Under the pieces are notes generated by a model. The model did no database searches. It was given only the letters and a program-made list of their open reading frames with translations, and was not told the DNA's origin. Shown in pieces: positions 46,368 to 57,363 of a stretch of 64,000 bases of DNA (its first letter is position 1; the number at the start of each line of letters is the position of its first letter). Position numbers and translations under genes: made by a program. Origin of the DNA: Tillandsia leiboldiana (Eukaryota; Streptophyta; Magnoliopsida; Poales; Bromeliaceae). The DNA is taken from positions 8,258,323-8,322,322 of the forward strand of contig CM055064.1 of the NCBI GenBank assembly GCA_029204045.2. The letters are read 5' to 3'.

Positions 46368-46546
46368 TTGCGTCGTGGATTCGACGTAGCACCGTGGATT
46401 CGGTGTGTTGAAGGCGTTTCGTGGATTCGAAACGTGTGCTCGTGGATTCGAGTGGCGTTCGTGGATTCGAACGTGTGCAGTGGACGTGCAATCGGTGGAG
46501 CGCAAGGTCCGAAGAAGTTGAATGAGGGGTTGAGTCCGTGGAGTCG
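46368..46546 (+). other. Chain of TGGATT-hexaloop hairpins in LTR B leader
   Basis: Five clear hairpins with loop TGGATT and arms GCGTCG/CGACGT, GCACCG/CGGTGT, GCGTTTCG/CGAAACGT, GCTCG/CGAGT and GCGTTCG/CGAACGT (G-U pairs allowed at the outer ends). A weaker one near 46536 has arms CCG/CGG and loop TGGAGT. None of the stems is the same as those of LTR A, yet loop and closing CG are kept. Confidence 0.75.
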
Positions 46547-46788
46547 GTAATCACCTTGTTATTCTTCTTTTCTTAGTGGATTGTTATTGCGTGTTGGTCC
46601 CGTGGTTTTTCTCCTGGATTGGAGTTTCCACGTAAATCTTGGTGTGCTATTTTTTATTTTCCGCATTGGTTTTTATTTTGCACTGAGATTCGTTTTATAA
46701 GTATTACACCTATTCACCCCCCCTCTAGTTGTTTGATAGTACCTTTTTAGATCCTTGTGGATCCTTAAATATTATATAAAAACCAACA

Positions 46789-46793
46789 GTATG
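46789..46793. repeat. Target site duplication GTATG of the copia mosaic (right)
   Basis: Direct repeat of 33761-33765. The LINE endonuclease frame resumes at 46794. Confidence 0.93.
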
Positions 46794-49700
46794 GCCCCCC
46801 GACCTGGGATGGAAAGACCGCCTTCTGTCAAGAGCTGGCGGCGCTCAAATCCGTCTGCCCTGGGCCCTGGGCAGTGTGCGGGGACTTCAATCTTACACGG
46901 TCGCCCTCCGAAAGGCGAGGAAACAACTGGTGCAATCGACTAATGTCCTTGTTCTCCAAGATGATCAACGATTTGGAGCTGGTGGATCTTCCTCTGCTCA
47001 ATCAAAGCTTCACGTGGTCAAACGTGCAGAGCTCCCCCACCTTAGCCAAGCTTGATCGTTTCCTGATCTCAACCGAATGGGACCTCGTCTTCCCTCTTTC
47101 CTCGGTCTCGGCGCTCCCGAGAATCACCTCGGACCACTCTCCCCTTCTTCTCAAAATGCAAAGGGTTCTCGGGCCAAGCTCTTTCAAATTCGAAAAAGTC
47201 TGGCTCACCCGGCGCGACTTCGTCTCACTGGTGCCGATCTGGTGGAAGGAAATCGAACCCAGACTTGGACCGCAAGGAAGCATCCTCACCTTTAATGCGA
47301 AACTCCGCCACTGCCGCAAACGGATCAAAGAATGGCGTTCCAAGAGCTTCCACAGCATCTCCAACGCTAAGCGTGTCACATCGGACGAGATCCAGAGGCT
47401 GGATTCCCTGGAGGAACACCGGTGCCTGACCACTTGCGAACTCGAATCGAGGAAGGCCCTTAAGACCCAACTCAAAGGAATCATCAGCGAAGAAGAGATC
47501 CTCTGGAAGACCAGAGCCAAACAGCACTGGCTCAAAGAGGGGGACGGCAACACCAAATTCTTCCACGCTATGGCGAATGGTAGGCACAGAGCCAACCAGA
47601 TTGGGACCATCATGGATGAGGGTATCACATTAGAAAGGGAAAGGGATAAGGGGGACTACCTTTTCCATAAGTTCAAGAGCCGCTTTGCGCCAGATATTCT
47701 TCCCCCCTCCTCATTCGGGGACTGGAGTGATCTCTTCCATGACAACTCTGCGCTGAGCTTGGACCACCTCACTTCCCCTTCCACTCTTGAGGAAATTAAG
47801 GTGGCAACCTTTCAGATGAGCCGGGATAAAGCGCCGGGTCTCGACGGATTCAGTATGGTTTTCTATCAGAAGTTCTGGGACGCGATTAAAGACGACCTAG
47901 CTAAAATCTTTGAGGATCTTTTCAACGGATCCCTGAACACCGACCCCATAGATTACTCGCACATCTGCCTCGTCCCCAAATTGGAAGGAGCAAAAACCGC
48001 TAACGACTTCCAGCCCATTAGCCTCATCAACTGTATTCAGAAAATTATTTCCAAGGTGCTGACGAACAGACTTTTCAAGGAGATGGACAAGATTATTTCC
48101 CCCGCGCAGTCTGCCTTCGTCAAAGGCAGGTTCATCCTGGACTCCTTTGCTACTGCCAGCGAGTTAATAAGTTGGAGCATAAGCAAGCAGATCGACTGCG
48201 TAGGAGTTAAAGCAGATTTCGAAAAAAGCCTTCGACCACGTGAACTGGGGCTTCCTTCAACATATTCTCCGATGTCTCGGCGCAAACCAAAAATGGTTTG
48301 GTTGGATTGACCAGTGCACCTCGAACGGCAAAGTTGCCATCCTTGTCAACGGCACCCCCACGAAGTGGTTCAAAATGAAAAGAGGCCTTCGCTAGGGGGA
48401 TTCGCTATCGCCCTTTCTTTATCTGTTGGTGGCAGAAGGCCTGGCGCGTATGACCAATAGAGCCATCCATAATTGCCTTCTACAAGGGGTCGGGCCAACG
48501 GGGGGAGTGAAAACCTCCCTCATTCAGTTCGCAGACGATACAATCTTCTTCTGCGAGGCGAAAATCAGGCAAATTCGCAACCTCCGCTTTCTCTGGCAGA
48601 CATTCGAGTGGGCCTCTGGACTAAAAGTCAACAGGGCAAAGTCGGAACTCTTCTATTTGGGCAGCGGCATCAATAAAGGGGAAAGGCTCACGGCGGCGCT
48701 GAACTGCAGGCTAGGTTCGCTACCAATCAAATATCTCGGACTACCTTTGAAACAAGGCAACATCCCGAAGGATGACTGGCACCTCATCATCAACAGAATC
48801 GATCTAAGAATCGCTGGGTGGCAGGCCAAACTCCTCTCACAAGGGGGGCGGCTCATCATGGTCAACTCAGTGCTCTCGAACCTCCCCCTGTACTACCTAT
48901 CTGTCTTCGGAGCGCCGGCCTGGGTCCTCAAAAGAATCGACTCGCTGCGAAGAGCCTTCTTCTGGAAAGGCCGGAGTTCTATTTCAGGAGGCAGCTGCCT
49001 AGTGAATTGGAGAACTGTCTGCAGAAGCAAAAAGGATGGAGGTTTAGGTGTCTTGAACCTAGAGAACTTGAACACAGCCTTGCTAGCGAAGTGGTGGTGG
49101 AGATACTTCACCGCTGAATGGACCCCCTGGGGACCCCTAGTTACGAGTCTCTACTACCGCCGCAGAAGACCTCTCAACAAAGGATCCTCGTTCAGACCCT
49201 TCTCACATTGGTGGAAAAGCGTGCTCGGAACGAGGGAGCTCATCAAATGCGGCACGACACGCTCGGTGGGAAACGGAGAACTGACAGGCTTCTGGTCAGA
49301 TATCTGGAGTGGGAACTCGAGCTTATCGACCCAATTTCCCGGCATCTTCCAACTAGCTACCAACAAGAACCTCCGGGTAAAAGACTGCGTCGAGCACACC
49401 GGCTGGAACTGGGCGAAGATACTGGAGGGGACAAGCCCAGATCTACCTGTCCTCGACGAGTCCATTCGCAATCTGAAATTGACAACGCCAATCATTAACC
49501 TGTCGAACAACAGAGACGAATTCCATTGGCGGTGGACGACGTCCGGACTTTTCTCCGTTAAGTCCTTGTACCGCTTCCTACAAGATAGCGGCGAAGTCGA
49601 TACGCGCTTCGAGAAACTCTGGAAGATCAAGTCTCCGGTGAAAGTCAAGATCTTCGTTTGGCTAGTACTCAAAAAGCGGGTACTGACTAGAGACATCCTT

Positions 49701-50063
49701 ACCAAAAGGAATTGGAATGGGCCCGCCTACTGTGAGTTTTGTCTTGAAAATGAGGAAACTGCGAACCACCTATTTGCATCCTGCACCTCAGCACAAGCAT
49801 TGCTGGAGACCTTGCTGCCAAACCGCTCGGAAATCCATAGCAGCTCGACCGTCGAAGGTCTGTGGGAAACGCATGCACTCAAAAAAGGGGGTTTGGGAAA
49901 AAGAGCCCTCATCAGCATCGCAGCCACGTGGTGGTACATTTGGACGAAAAGGAACAGAAGGATCTTCGAAAACAAGTGCCGATCCCTCCGCGAGATTCTC
50001 GCCGACATCAGACTCAACCGATCTTTCTGGTCCAGATTCTGTGTCTATGCCGATCAGACTCAA

Positions 50064-50102
<39 letters not shown>

Positions 50103-50147
50103 GGCCCAGCTGCTTTCGCAACCGTCGGTTGCCCTCCCCTTTGCTAA
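46794..50147 (+). pseudogene. LINE ORF2: endonuclease, reverse transcriptase and zinc finger
   Basis: Continuation of the ORF2 begun at 33432. It completes the endonuclease (GPPTWDGK; catalytic-type GDFN near 46881; SDHSPLL near 47133), then a basic linker with WLKEGDGNTKFFH, then RT blocks (KAPGLDGF near 47830, FQPISLINCIQKIISKVLTNRL near 48012, QSAFVKGRFILDS near 48110, FADD near 48529). After RT come the KYLGLPL and FFWKG segments and the zf-RVT finger (VKIFVWLVLKKRVL ... CEFCLENEETANHLFASC, 49640-49790). Two lesions disable it: one extra A in the run at about 48222-48227, just before the second RT catalytic block, shifts the frame, and TAG at 48393-48395 lies in the RGLRQGD block. Otherwise the 3' part is open from 48396 to 50147 and ends through a 36-base T run. 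RNase H is not evident. Confidence 0.88.
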
Positions 50148-50203
50148 ATTCAACCTCGCTTTGAATGAAGCGGCAGCAGCCTTTCCCTCAAAAAAAAAAA
50201 AAA
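50066..50203 (+). other. LINE 3' end: poly-T tract, hairpins and poly-A tail
   Basis: T36 (50066-50101) is followed by GGGCCCAG, a hairpin with arms GCAACC/GGTTGC (50118-50123 and 50127-50132), a hairpin CGCTT/AAGCG (50157-50161 and 50168-50172) and A14 (50190-50203), which marks the LINE 3' end. The minus-strand LINE at the right of the window has the same order of T-rich tract, GGCCCAG, GAATGAAGCGG and A-rich tail. Confidence 0.7.
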
Positions 50204-52139
50204 GAGTATGGATGAACGATCACTAAGAAAAAAAAAAGTATAGGAGTATGACTCATTTATTATTAGAAGGGTTTATTCGCCATTGTCATGTATTAACTAC
50301 GTTTTTTTCGATAATTTTGATCTGATCGCAAAAACTTTGTTATCTCTTCTTTATTTCTTCTTACAGTTTTGACTTTCATGTTCCGTGGACATAAACCTTT
50401 CTCTCTCTCTCTTTTTTCTTTTCTTTTCTTGGGGACTATAATCTCATCTGGTGAGAGGTGGTTGAGGAAGTTGAGAGTTTCGTCTATGACGTTCGCCTTC
50501 CATCTTAATTTCGTATGTTTTGTTAGAACTCCATAAAAGTTTCTGAAAATATCAAAATTAAATTATTTTTTCTGTTTTATCTCAGTCCCGTTATACTTCT
50601 GAAAATTTTTTTATCATAAAATGTTTGGGTGCTCCAGGGACATTTAAAAAATAAATAATAGTTACAGCATGAGTCAAAAACAGAGCTAAACAAAAATCCA
50701 ATCTATCCTAGAGATGCCAACGAAGTGTATCCATGACTTGGAGGGGTGCCCTATGGCCCGCCCTATTTATTTATTTATTTATTTTTTCTGGTCGGAAAAA
50801 ATTCGGAGCAGTTAGTTTTTATTTTATTTTTGACTCTTACTTTCAGCCTGGGACAACCGAATCGGGTTTACGGAGGTAGAGAGGGATCGCCGGTTTCGAC
50901 TTAGAGTAGCCGAACCGAGTAAAGAGATAATGATATGGCTAAGGAGCCGATTGTAACTGTAAAGCACAAAAAATACAAATAAAGATACGGCCGATGAGCC
51001 GATTTACACTTTATATTGATTGGAAAGGGAATACAAGAAAAAATGTAGGGATAGAAAGATTATAATTTAACCTACTCCTAAGAAAGCAGTAAATGTTAGT
51101 ATGAAAAAATTAAGTTGACCTACTCCTAGATAAATGGATAAGCTGGGGTGGTACCGGGTTTACGAGGTTGTCAGACCCTTTTTTTTTCGTTGGTTCGCTT
51201 ATTTATACAATTTCGAACCAAGGAATATAACCGCCGATTTCGAAATCGGCGTAATCGAGGAGAATCACCGTGAATTCCTCAACCATCTCCTTTTGAATCG
51301 ATTATCTTCAATATGATAGCGGCCGTTTTCCGCCTAGGTTTATCCCCTGATTGTCATGCCGAAGCGTGATCTTCGACGCTTCCCAATGCTGGACGTCGCT
51401 TGCCACTTCGGAGTCTGTTACGAGATTCGCGCCTGAATATCGCCTTCATTCTTTTTAAGATCTTTCCAGCTTCGAGCAGCTGAGGATTGACCTTGACTTC
51501 GCCTCTTCCGTCACTTGACTGGGGCGATCTGATATCTGTCTTTGGCCGATAGACAGTCCTGAATGAGACGATAATCTTTCTGTTGATCGCTTCTCTTGTC
51601 GGCTGACTCTCCTTCAGCCAGTACCTTCAGCAGGTACCTTCGGCCAATAGCGTTCGTCGCGCCTTTTGTCTTTGCGCGACTGAAATTGGTCTGGATCGGA
51701 ATCCGGACCTTTCTTCCGCTGAGTTCTTTGTTCGATGGCGTGCGCCTTGTATTATACTGTTACACGCTTAAGACCGGTTTGAGTCCAGACGTGAGTCTTT
51801 CGATCTTCAGCTTGGTCAACCGAAGGTTCATTATGACTCTGCCTGCTTTGTCGTCTAATCGGGGCGGTCGGCTATTGTCCTTCGACCGCAATCGATCCTA
51901 GACGATGTGATAATCTTTGCATCAGCTGCCTTTTCTATCGACCGACGCCTCCACCCAATAATATACTGCGTGCTGTACGCCTCCGTCCTTAGGGCTAGTC
52001 TCAAACGAGACGCGAGTCCCTCTTTGTCGACCCAAGCCCCTGTCGGCTGATGTCTTTCAACCGATAGTTGACGCCACGTATCACAATTCCTTGAGTGACA
52101 AAAATTATGATCTCAACAGGTGTATAGCGACATATTATT
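50204..52139. other. Unassigned 1.9 kb between LINE and TRIM
   Basis: No gene or element is recognised. The first 600 bases are AT-rich with a CTCTCTCT run near 50401 and a (TTTA)n run near 50763. From about 50880 the sequence becomes GC-richer and repeats short words around TCGGCTGA, CCGATAG and GACGATAATC. A perfect 20-bp palindrome lies at 51232-51251 (CGCCGATTTC and its complement), with a nearby hairpin TGGTTCG/CGAACCA (51191-51220). It may be a remnant of an LTR or DNA element. Confidence 0.4.
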
Positions 52140-52144
52140 GTAAT
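52119..52144 (+). repeat. CACTA-like MITE relic, left part
   Basis: GGTGTATAGCGACATATTATTGTAAT matches the middle of the intact MITE at 59213-59463 (GGTGTATAGCGACACATTAC). The upstream half is not recognisable. It continues at 57541 after the TRIM. Confidence 0.55.
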
Positions 52145-52321
52145 TGTGATGCCCCACTTCCCAGGGGGTCACCTATCCTAGAACTACTCTAGCTCTAGCA
52201 CGCTTAACTCTCTTAACCTCTTGGGTCTTGCTACCACCCAAAATGTTATAGCCGGGTTAAGAGATTTAGTCCTATTATATCATTTATATATAAGACTAAT
52301 CCAAATTTCGGGGGTGTCACA
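52145..52321 (-). repeat. TRIM LTR (left)
   Basis: A 177-bp LTR that agrees with 57364-57540 at nearly all positions. In plus orientation its first bases read TGTGATGCCCC, where the right copy has TGTGACGCCCC. Confidence 0.9.
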
Positions 52322-55300
52322 TTCTTCCCCCCTTTAAGCCCTGACGTCCACATCAGGCTCAAGCACACTCACAAGCACCAGGCGATATGAGACTCGTCTC
52401 GCTAGCCTTAGCCGACCTTGTGGGGAGCTGCACTCCACCCACAACGGTCATTAGCCGGGGAGCCTCGCTCTACCCGCTTGTAGTAACCGAGAATTTTAAA
52501 AGGTTTAAATAAATTTCTGGATTTACAAATAGCAGAAAATAAATAAATAAAACCCAAAAAATATCGATCTTTGATCGGGGTCTGATCTCGAAAATCTGAG
52601 TTCACCATTGAGACCGTCTCGTCGAAACATGAAAAATTCATATTCACTTGTCGACAATCCAACGGTCGGATCTTCCAGAAATCAGCGAAGAAACTGCGGG
52701 CCCCGCGACTTAAGTGTGAATAGTAAACCCCGGTTCCGGTCCCCTCTTGATCGACCAAAGGCCAAATCACTATCTGCAAAATAAGACTAGCAGTATGAGT
52801 AGTCGATCCTAGCTATTTTTGATGTTCTGGACGCAATGGCACTGACGGATTTCATGTTTGGCGATCCGGGTGCATCGAAGTGCGTGCGTCAGTACGCGAC
52901 ACATAGAACTAAATGGCCCGAGAATTCGTTTGTGCACCAAATTGGACAAATAAATAGCCTAACTTGAAGGTCTCGACGAGCCGGACGTCATGGCGAAATC
53001 CATTTCGCATTTCGTCGAGTAAATTTTCTCGAAGTACGTAAAAAGCACCGAATTAATGTTTTTCTTTAAGTATCTAGGGTATACTTGGGCTAAGGCCTTT
53101 GGGACTTTGTTCACTGGGCTTCTGCTAACCTAAGAGGCCCACGAAGGTGGCTGAGCAGAGCTCGGAGCTAGGGGATAGAGTGTGAAAGGGTTTGGTGCAA
53201 AGAATGAGGCATTAAGTGTGGTTGCCTCTTGGACTACCCTGGGCCAGAGCTCGAAGAGATTTGGGGTAGAATCCGAAGCTTCAATCTCCTCCAAGTCTCC
53301 CAAATCAAACCCTGAGTGTAAGGTGGCCGAGGAGTCACAACACCATAGTTGTGAACTCGGGAGAGAGAGAGAAGGAGGAGAGTTGAACCAAACCTTACCA
53401 TAGTTGGATCTGAAGAGCTCGGAGGAATTCTTGGCATCTCTGGAACATTGCTGGAGTTTGCCGTGGCCGCGCGTGAAGAAGGACCCGAGAACCGGCTTCT
53501 TCCTCCTTCACCAACTCCGGCCAAGGTGAGAGCACCCTAACCACTGGTTCCTAGCACCCGAGACCCTTAGCAGTAGATTTCCCATGTCCTAGGGATGCTA
53601 CATGCACAAGCCCGAGCACCCATGCTGCTGGGTTGGCCGGCGGGAGCAAGGTCTCGCCGGAAACCTAGCCGAGCTCCGCCGCGAGAGAACTCATGAACCG
53701 CTTGACCAATACGCACCAAAATTGGGGTGACGAGACTGTAGAACATGTAGATCAAATCTGAAAAGTTTGAGAATTTGTGGTCGAGCCGTTTGAGAGAAAA
53801 TGAATGCCCTAGCTTTTTGGAATAGTGCATGATGGCCGAGCTTGCTGCTCCGGCGCCGGCGCGCCTCCTCGCCGCCGGGCACTTGTCCAGAAAGGTTGCT
53901 GGGACCAAGGGGAGTGCATCCATGCACTTGCATGCTGCTCATGCACCATCGGATGGTGGCGGCCATGTTTAACCCGAGAGTGACTCCATTCTCGGCCGCC
54001 GGCGCTCCGGCCAACTTCGGCGGTCGGGAGTGGGTCGGGAAGCTCCCTGTGAACCAGAGGAACAGGTCCATCCAAGTTGGAGGACTCCATGTTGCCTCTG
54101 CTAAGTTTCACCATTAGAGGTGCTTGAGCTCGAGAATGAGCTTGGCCCCGCCGGGCAGCCGCCGTGCCCTGTCGCCGGGCATGGGCTCGGGAAGCTTCAC
54201 TTGGTGATTTGGCACCTGATGGTGCATCTGGATGAAGCCCAGAAACTCTGGGTTGATCATCACGAATTTTAAAGCTATGGGGTCATCTTCTTCCTCAAGC
54301 CCGAGCTCAACCTGGGGATTTTGGTTGCTCCAGGTTGAGGGGATTTGATCAGTAGGTGTAGTGGAGTAATTCCATCCAAGAATTGAAGCCTCTGGTCCAG
54401 TAGTTGCTGAGATCCAACTTTGAGTTGGTGTTGTATAGTTGTATGTGAAGTATGCATGTTAAGTGTTTGAGGAAATGCCTCAATGAGAATTTAATTGGAA
54501 TTAGCCCTTGAGTTGAATATCAAAGTTGTTTAGAAAGGTCCCCTGAGCTTGATGCTCACTTCAGATCAACTTGGATCTGTGTGGACAGGTAATTGATGCA
54601 TTGTGAACTTGTGTAAGAGCAGGGTTGTGGTTCTGGTTGAACCAGCAGGAATGGGCTGCAAATAAGGTGAGCCCCAGTGTCCTTGCAATGTTTAAAGGCA
54701 TGTTTATATACAAAGTTTTAACACATGTTTTATAGATGCAAAGTTAAGTCATAATCAAGCCTTAATGTAATACTTCCTTAAAAACTGTATTAGGGTCTGT
54801 GTAAAAAGTTGTAACAGTGTACTCCTGGCTATTTTGGGGTCACTGAACGCGATGCTCGCATTTATTTTGGGTTTTGGTGAGCCGAAGAAACGAAAATGCA
54901 TTTCGGCTAGGTTAGAGAAGAAATTCATGGCCCGAAGTTTTCCTCGGGCATCGTGCTGCCACAAATGGGTGAGCACGACGTTCAGTAAGTTAATTATCAC
55001 CTATTGGAAGTGACGGTTCATGAAAATAATTTTCCAGTTAAAAGAACGAGCGGAAACGGCTCTCTAAAAGCACTAAAAGTGCGATTTTCGGAAACCCTAG
55101 GGGTCTAAACATAATTGTGTGTACTGCCTAGGGCAGTGTGTGGGTCATTTTCTGATCAGTATTCATGATCCAGGTCTTTGCAGTCTGACTCCGACCAACG
55201 AGCCTTCTGGTGGAGTCGTTGTTCCTCCTATATACAGGTGGGTTATCTTCGGTCCGCGTTTTATCAGGTCGGCCCTATTGGGTGCCGTGGTAGGTTGGAG

Positions 55301-55460
55301 CCCTATTCTTGGTGTAGCCCTGAACCTATGCTTTAGCCTTACTATATGCTTTCATTCCAGCATTCAGTCATTACATCTATATTGCTTGATTATACTGATG
55401 AGCCTTTCGTTATACTCTATTCTTCACTGCATGTTTAGAATAGGAGTTCTAGTACCTGGC

Positions 55461-55644
55461 ATGATTTGCATCAGTATCGATATCCCGATGGGGATTCCCT
55501 CGGCTTCTCGCCGACTATCCAGTCCACCGACTGTGGATTGAGGTTCAGCATTATGATTTGCATCAGTATCGATATCCCGATGGGGATTTCCTCGGCTTCT
55601 CGCCGACTGTCCGGTTTACCGACCGTGGATTGAGATTTAGCATT
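55461..55644 (+). repeat. 92-bp tandem duplication in solo LTR with covarying hairpins
   Basis: Two copies begin at 55461 and 55553; a third, more diverged, lies near 55955-56040. Each carries the hairpin TCGGC-loop-GCCGA followed by a second hairpin whose arms differ between copies: CAGTC/GACTG, CGGTT/GACCG and TGGTC/GACCA. Pairing is kept in all three, with one G-U pair in the second. Confidence 0.8.
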
Positions 55645-56477
55645 ATGATTGCTATTGAGTTATACCTGCTCTTACTACTTGCTTGCATATCAGCACAAAA
55701 TCCTTACATCTGCATAACCTTGATCCCACAGATGAGCTTTTATTATGCCTTGATTTCCAGCAGTAGTTATACATCATGTTTATATTCCAGCAGTTGCTTG
55801 TTTTATCATGTTGAGTTATATCATGATTTCTTCAGCAGTTGATATGCATTTCCTGGACACATGCCATGCTTGATTGGTCACTAGCATAGTTCTATACCTG
55901 TCTCTATTCTTCACTGCATGTTTAGAATAGGTGAGATTATTTCAGTACTTGGCATGTTATACTTGTATCCCAGTGGGGATTTTCCTCGGCTTCTTGCCGT
56001 ATCTGGTCAGTGGACCATGGTTTGAGCATCAGCATTATGATCGCCGTCGAGCCAGCTTTCAGTCGCGCACACCAGCGGATTAGCTACCCGTGTGGGTGTT
56101 CTTTACCGGTAGGGAGGTCTGATCGACCCGTGAGCCCAGTGGGGTTATGATAGCTTGCAGGGTGTCCAAGAGTGGCTTTAGGCCTGAGGCCCCAGGGTGT
56201 CCAAAAGTGGCTTTAGGCCTGAGGCCTCGATGACCAATAATGGTTTAGCCTGAGGTCATTATGCTCCATGGCAGTTTAGCCTAAGGCCCTTGTGGCCAAC
56301 AGTGGCATTTGATTGGGTATATTCGTGGTACTACCTTTGATGCACCTTTTTGATATTCCTGCTTGTTTGATTTCCTTCATTTTCATATCTGTTATAGATT
56401 TATCATGCATAGTATGATTGTGTTATATATATGCATACCCTGTTCTATTGATCTATGTTTGATCATTTTCTGCTGGC

Positions 56478-56670
56478 CAGATTATCAGTTTTAGCATGAT
56501 CATGTCCTGCTTGTCAGATTATCAGTTTTAGCATGATCATGTCCTGCTTGTCAGATTATCAGTTATAGCATGATCATGTCCTGCTTGTCAGATTATCAGT
56601 TATAGTATGATCATTCTCTGCTCGCCAGATTATCAGTGATAGTATGACTATTTCTTGCTTGTCAGCTATA
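56478..56670 (+). repeat. 37-bp minisatellite in solo LTR
   Basis: CAGATTATCAG recurs at 56478, 56515, 56552, 56589 and 56626, a constant 37-base period, with a degenerate sixth copy at 56663. The repeat includes TAGCATGATCATG. Confidence 0.9.
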
Positions 56671-56863
56671 ACATATATATTCATTCCTACTTGTCAGATT
56701 ATCAGTTATAACATGATCAGCTTTATATATGATTACACTGCTCTGTTGATTAATCCATGATTAATGGTACATAATTGAATTATACCTTTCAGTTGCAGTA
56801 TATCCTACTTTTGCTATCCGCTTATTATTGTATCCAGTAGGTACGGCTTGCTATTTCCCGGCC

Positions 56864-56925
56864 CGTCGTGCCCACTGGGATACACTCCGGTGTGTCTCAC
56901 ACCCTCGGGTGACTGTTTTTCAGGT
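56864..56925 (+). other. 62-bp block identical to the array LTR (twin hairpins)
   Basis: Every base from CGTCGTGCCC to TTTTTCAGGT is the same as 701-762 although the surrounding LTRs are strongly diverged. The block folds as GATACAC-TCCG-GTGTGTC, then CACC-CTCG-GGTG, then a pyrimidine run ending in CAG. Confidence 0.8.
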
Positions 56926-57363
56926 CCTTCGGGTGCGGGGACCTTTGGACGTTCTGTGTGAGGACGCGTGGTAGTTTTATCCCTGGTAGGATGTACCCAT
57001 TTTGATTTAGTAAAACATTGCAACTGTATTTCCATTTTGAGAACTGGATGTATAACTTATGAACCTTGTGGTTGTAATAGAGTAGAAGTTATTTAGTATA
57101 GCTATTTCGTATCTACTCTGATTGACTGTATCTGTTAGCCGAGCATATATAGGAAAGACTCTGTTTGTTGTACAGAGGCTTTTTTATATGTGTGGCGGTC
57201 TGTTCACGCCTTGGAGAAGTCAAGTTTTTAAAACTCTGATTTATATAAAAAAAAAAAAAAATTAGACCCATTTCCAAATCTCGGGGCGTGACACCGCTAT
57301 ATAACCCTAGCTCAACCGAGACTCATCTCACATTTCCGACTGGTGAATGGCTCTGATACCAAC

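Larger units (their letters stand above)
33766..46788 (+). mobile_element. Ty1/copia mosaic element, 13.0 kb, with two gag units
   Basis: One insertion by target duplication, but internally a mosaic. In order: 575 bp of LTR type B (33766-34340), LTR type A (34344-35682), primer site, complete gag-pol A (35716-40833), 3' non-coding A, an LTR fragment ending in type B sequence (to 42133), primer site, gag B only (42135-44123), 3' non-coding B, polypurine tract and complete LTR B (45608-46788). The outer repeats agree only over the first 575 bp and are nearly identical there. I infer a gag-only element that recombined with, or was co-copied with, a full copia element of related type. The two CCHC knuckles with coiled coil between them suggest the SIRE/Maximus lineage. 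Confidence 0.85.
45608..46788 (+). repeat. LTR type B, complete 3' LTR
   Basis: An 1181-bp LTR ending ACCAACA before the right GTATG. Its first dinucleotide is TA where the 5' copy has TG, probably a later mutation. The first 575 bases match 33766-34340. The TATA box is at 46124-46132 and the TGGATT hairpin leader at 46368-46546. The last 200 bases match 41935-42133. Confidence 0.9.
52479..57293 (+). repeat. Solo LTR, 4.8 kb, diverged relative of the array LTR
   Basis: It starts TGTAGTAACC and ends GGGGCGTGACA, with CCGCT duplicated on both sides (52474-52478 and 57294-57298), and has no internal region: the product of recombination between the two LTRs of a lost element. Homology to the 1.7-kb array LTR is clear at the start (52578-52630), at 55145-55245, through the hairpin region 55490-56330 and over the last 500 bases; the middle differs and is much longer. 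Within it, 53160-54660 is GC-rich with several open frames but no recognisable protein. A 92-bp duplication lies at 55461-55644 and a 37-bp minisatellite at 56478-56670. Confidence 0.85.

Noticed and set aside
49788..50226. Poly-phenylalanine and poly-lysine frames across the T36 tract
   Set aside because: They come from reading the LINE T-run in other frames or on the opposite strand.
53182..54117. Short frames in the GC-rich part of the solo LTR as a captured host gene
   Set aside because: No frame exceeds about 126 codons, several overlap on both strands and none shows a domain. Capture of a gene fragment cannot be excluded but is not supported.
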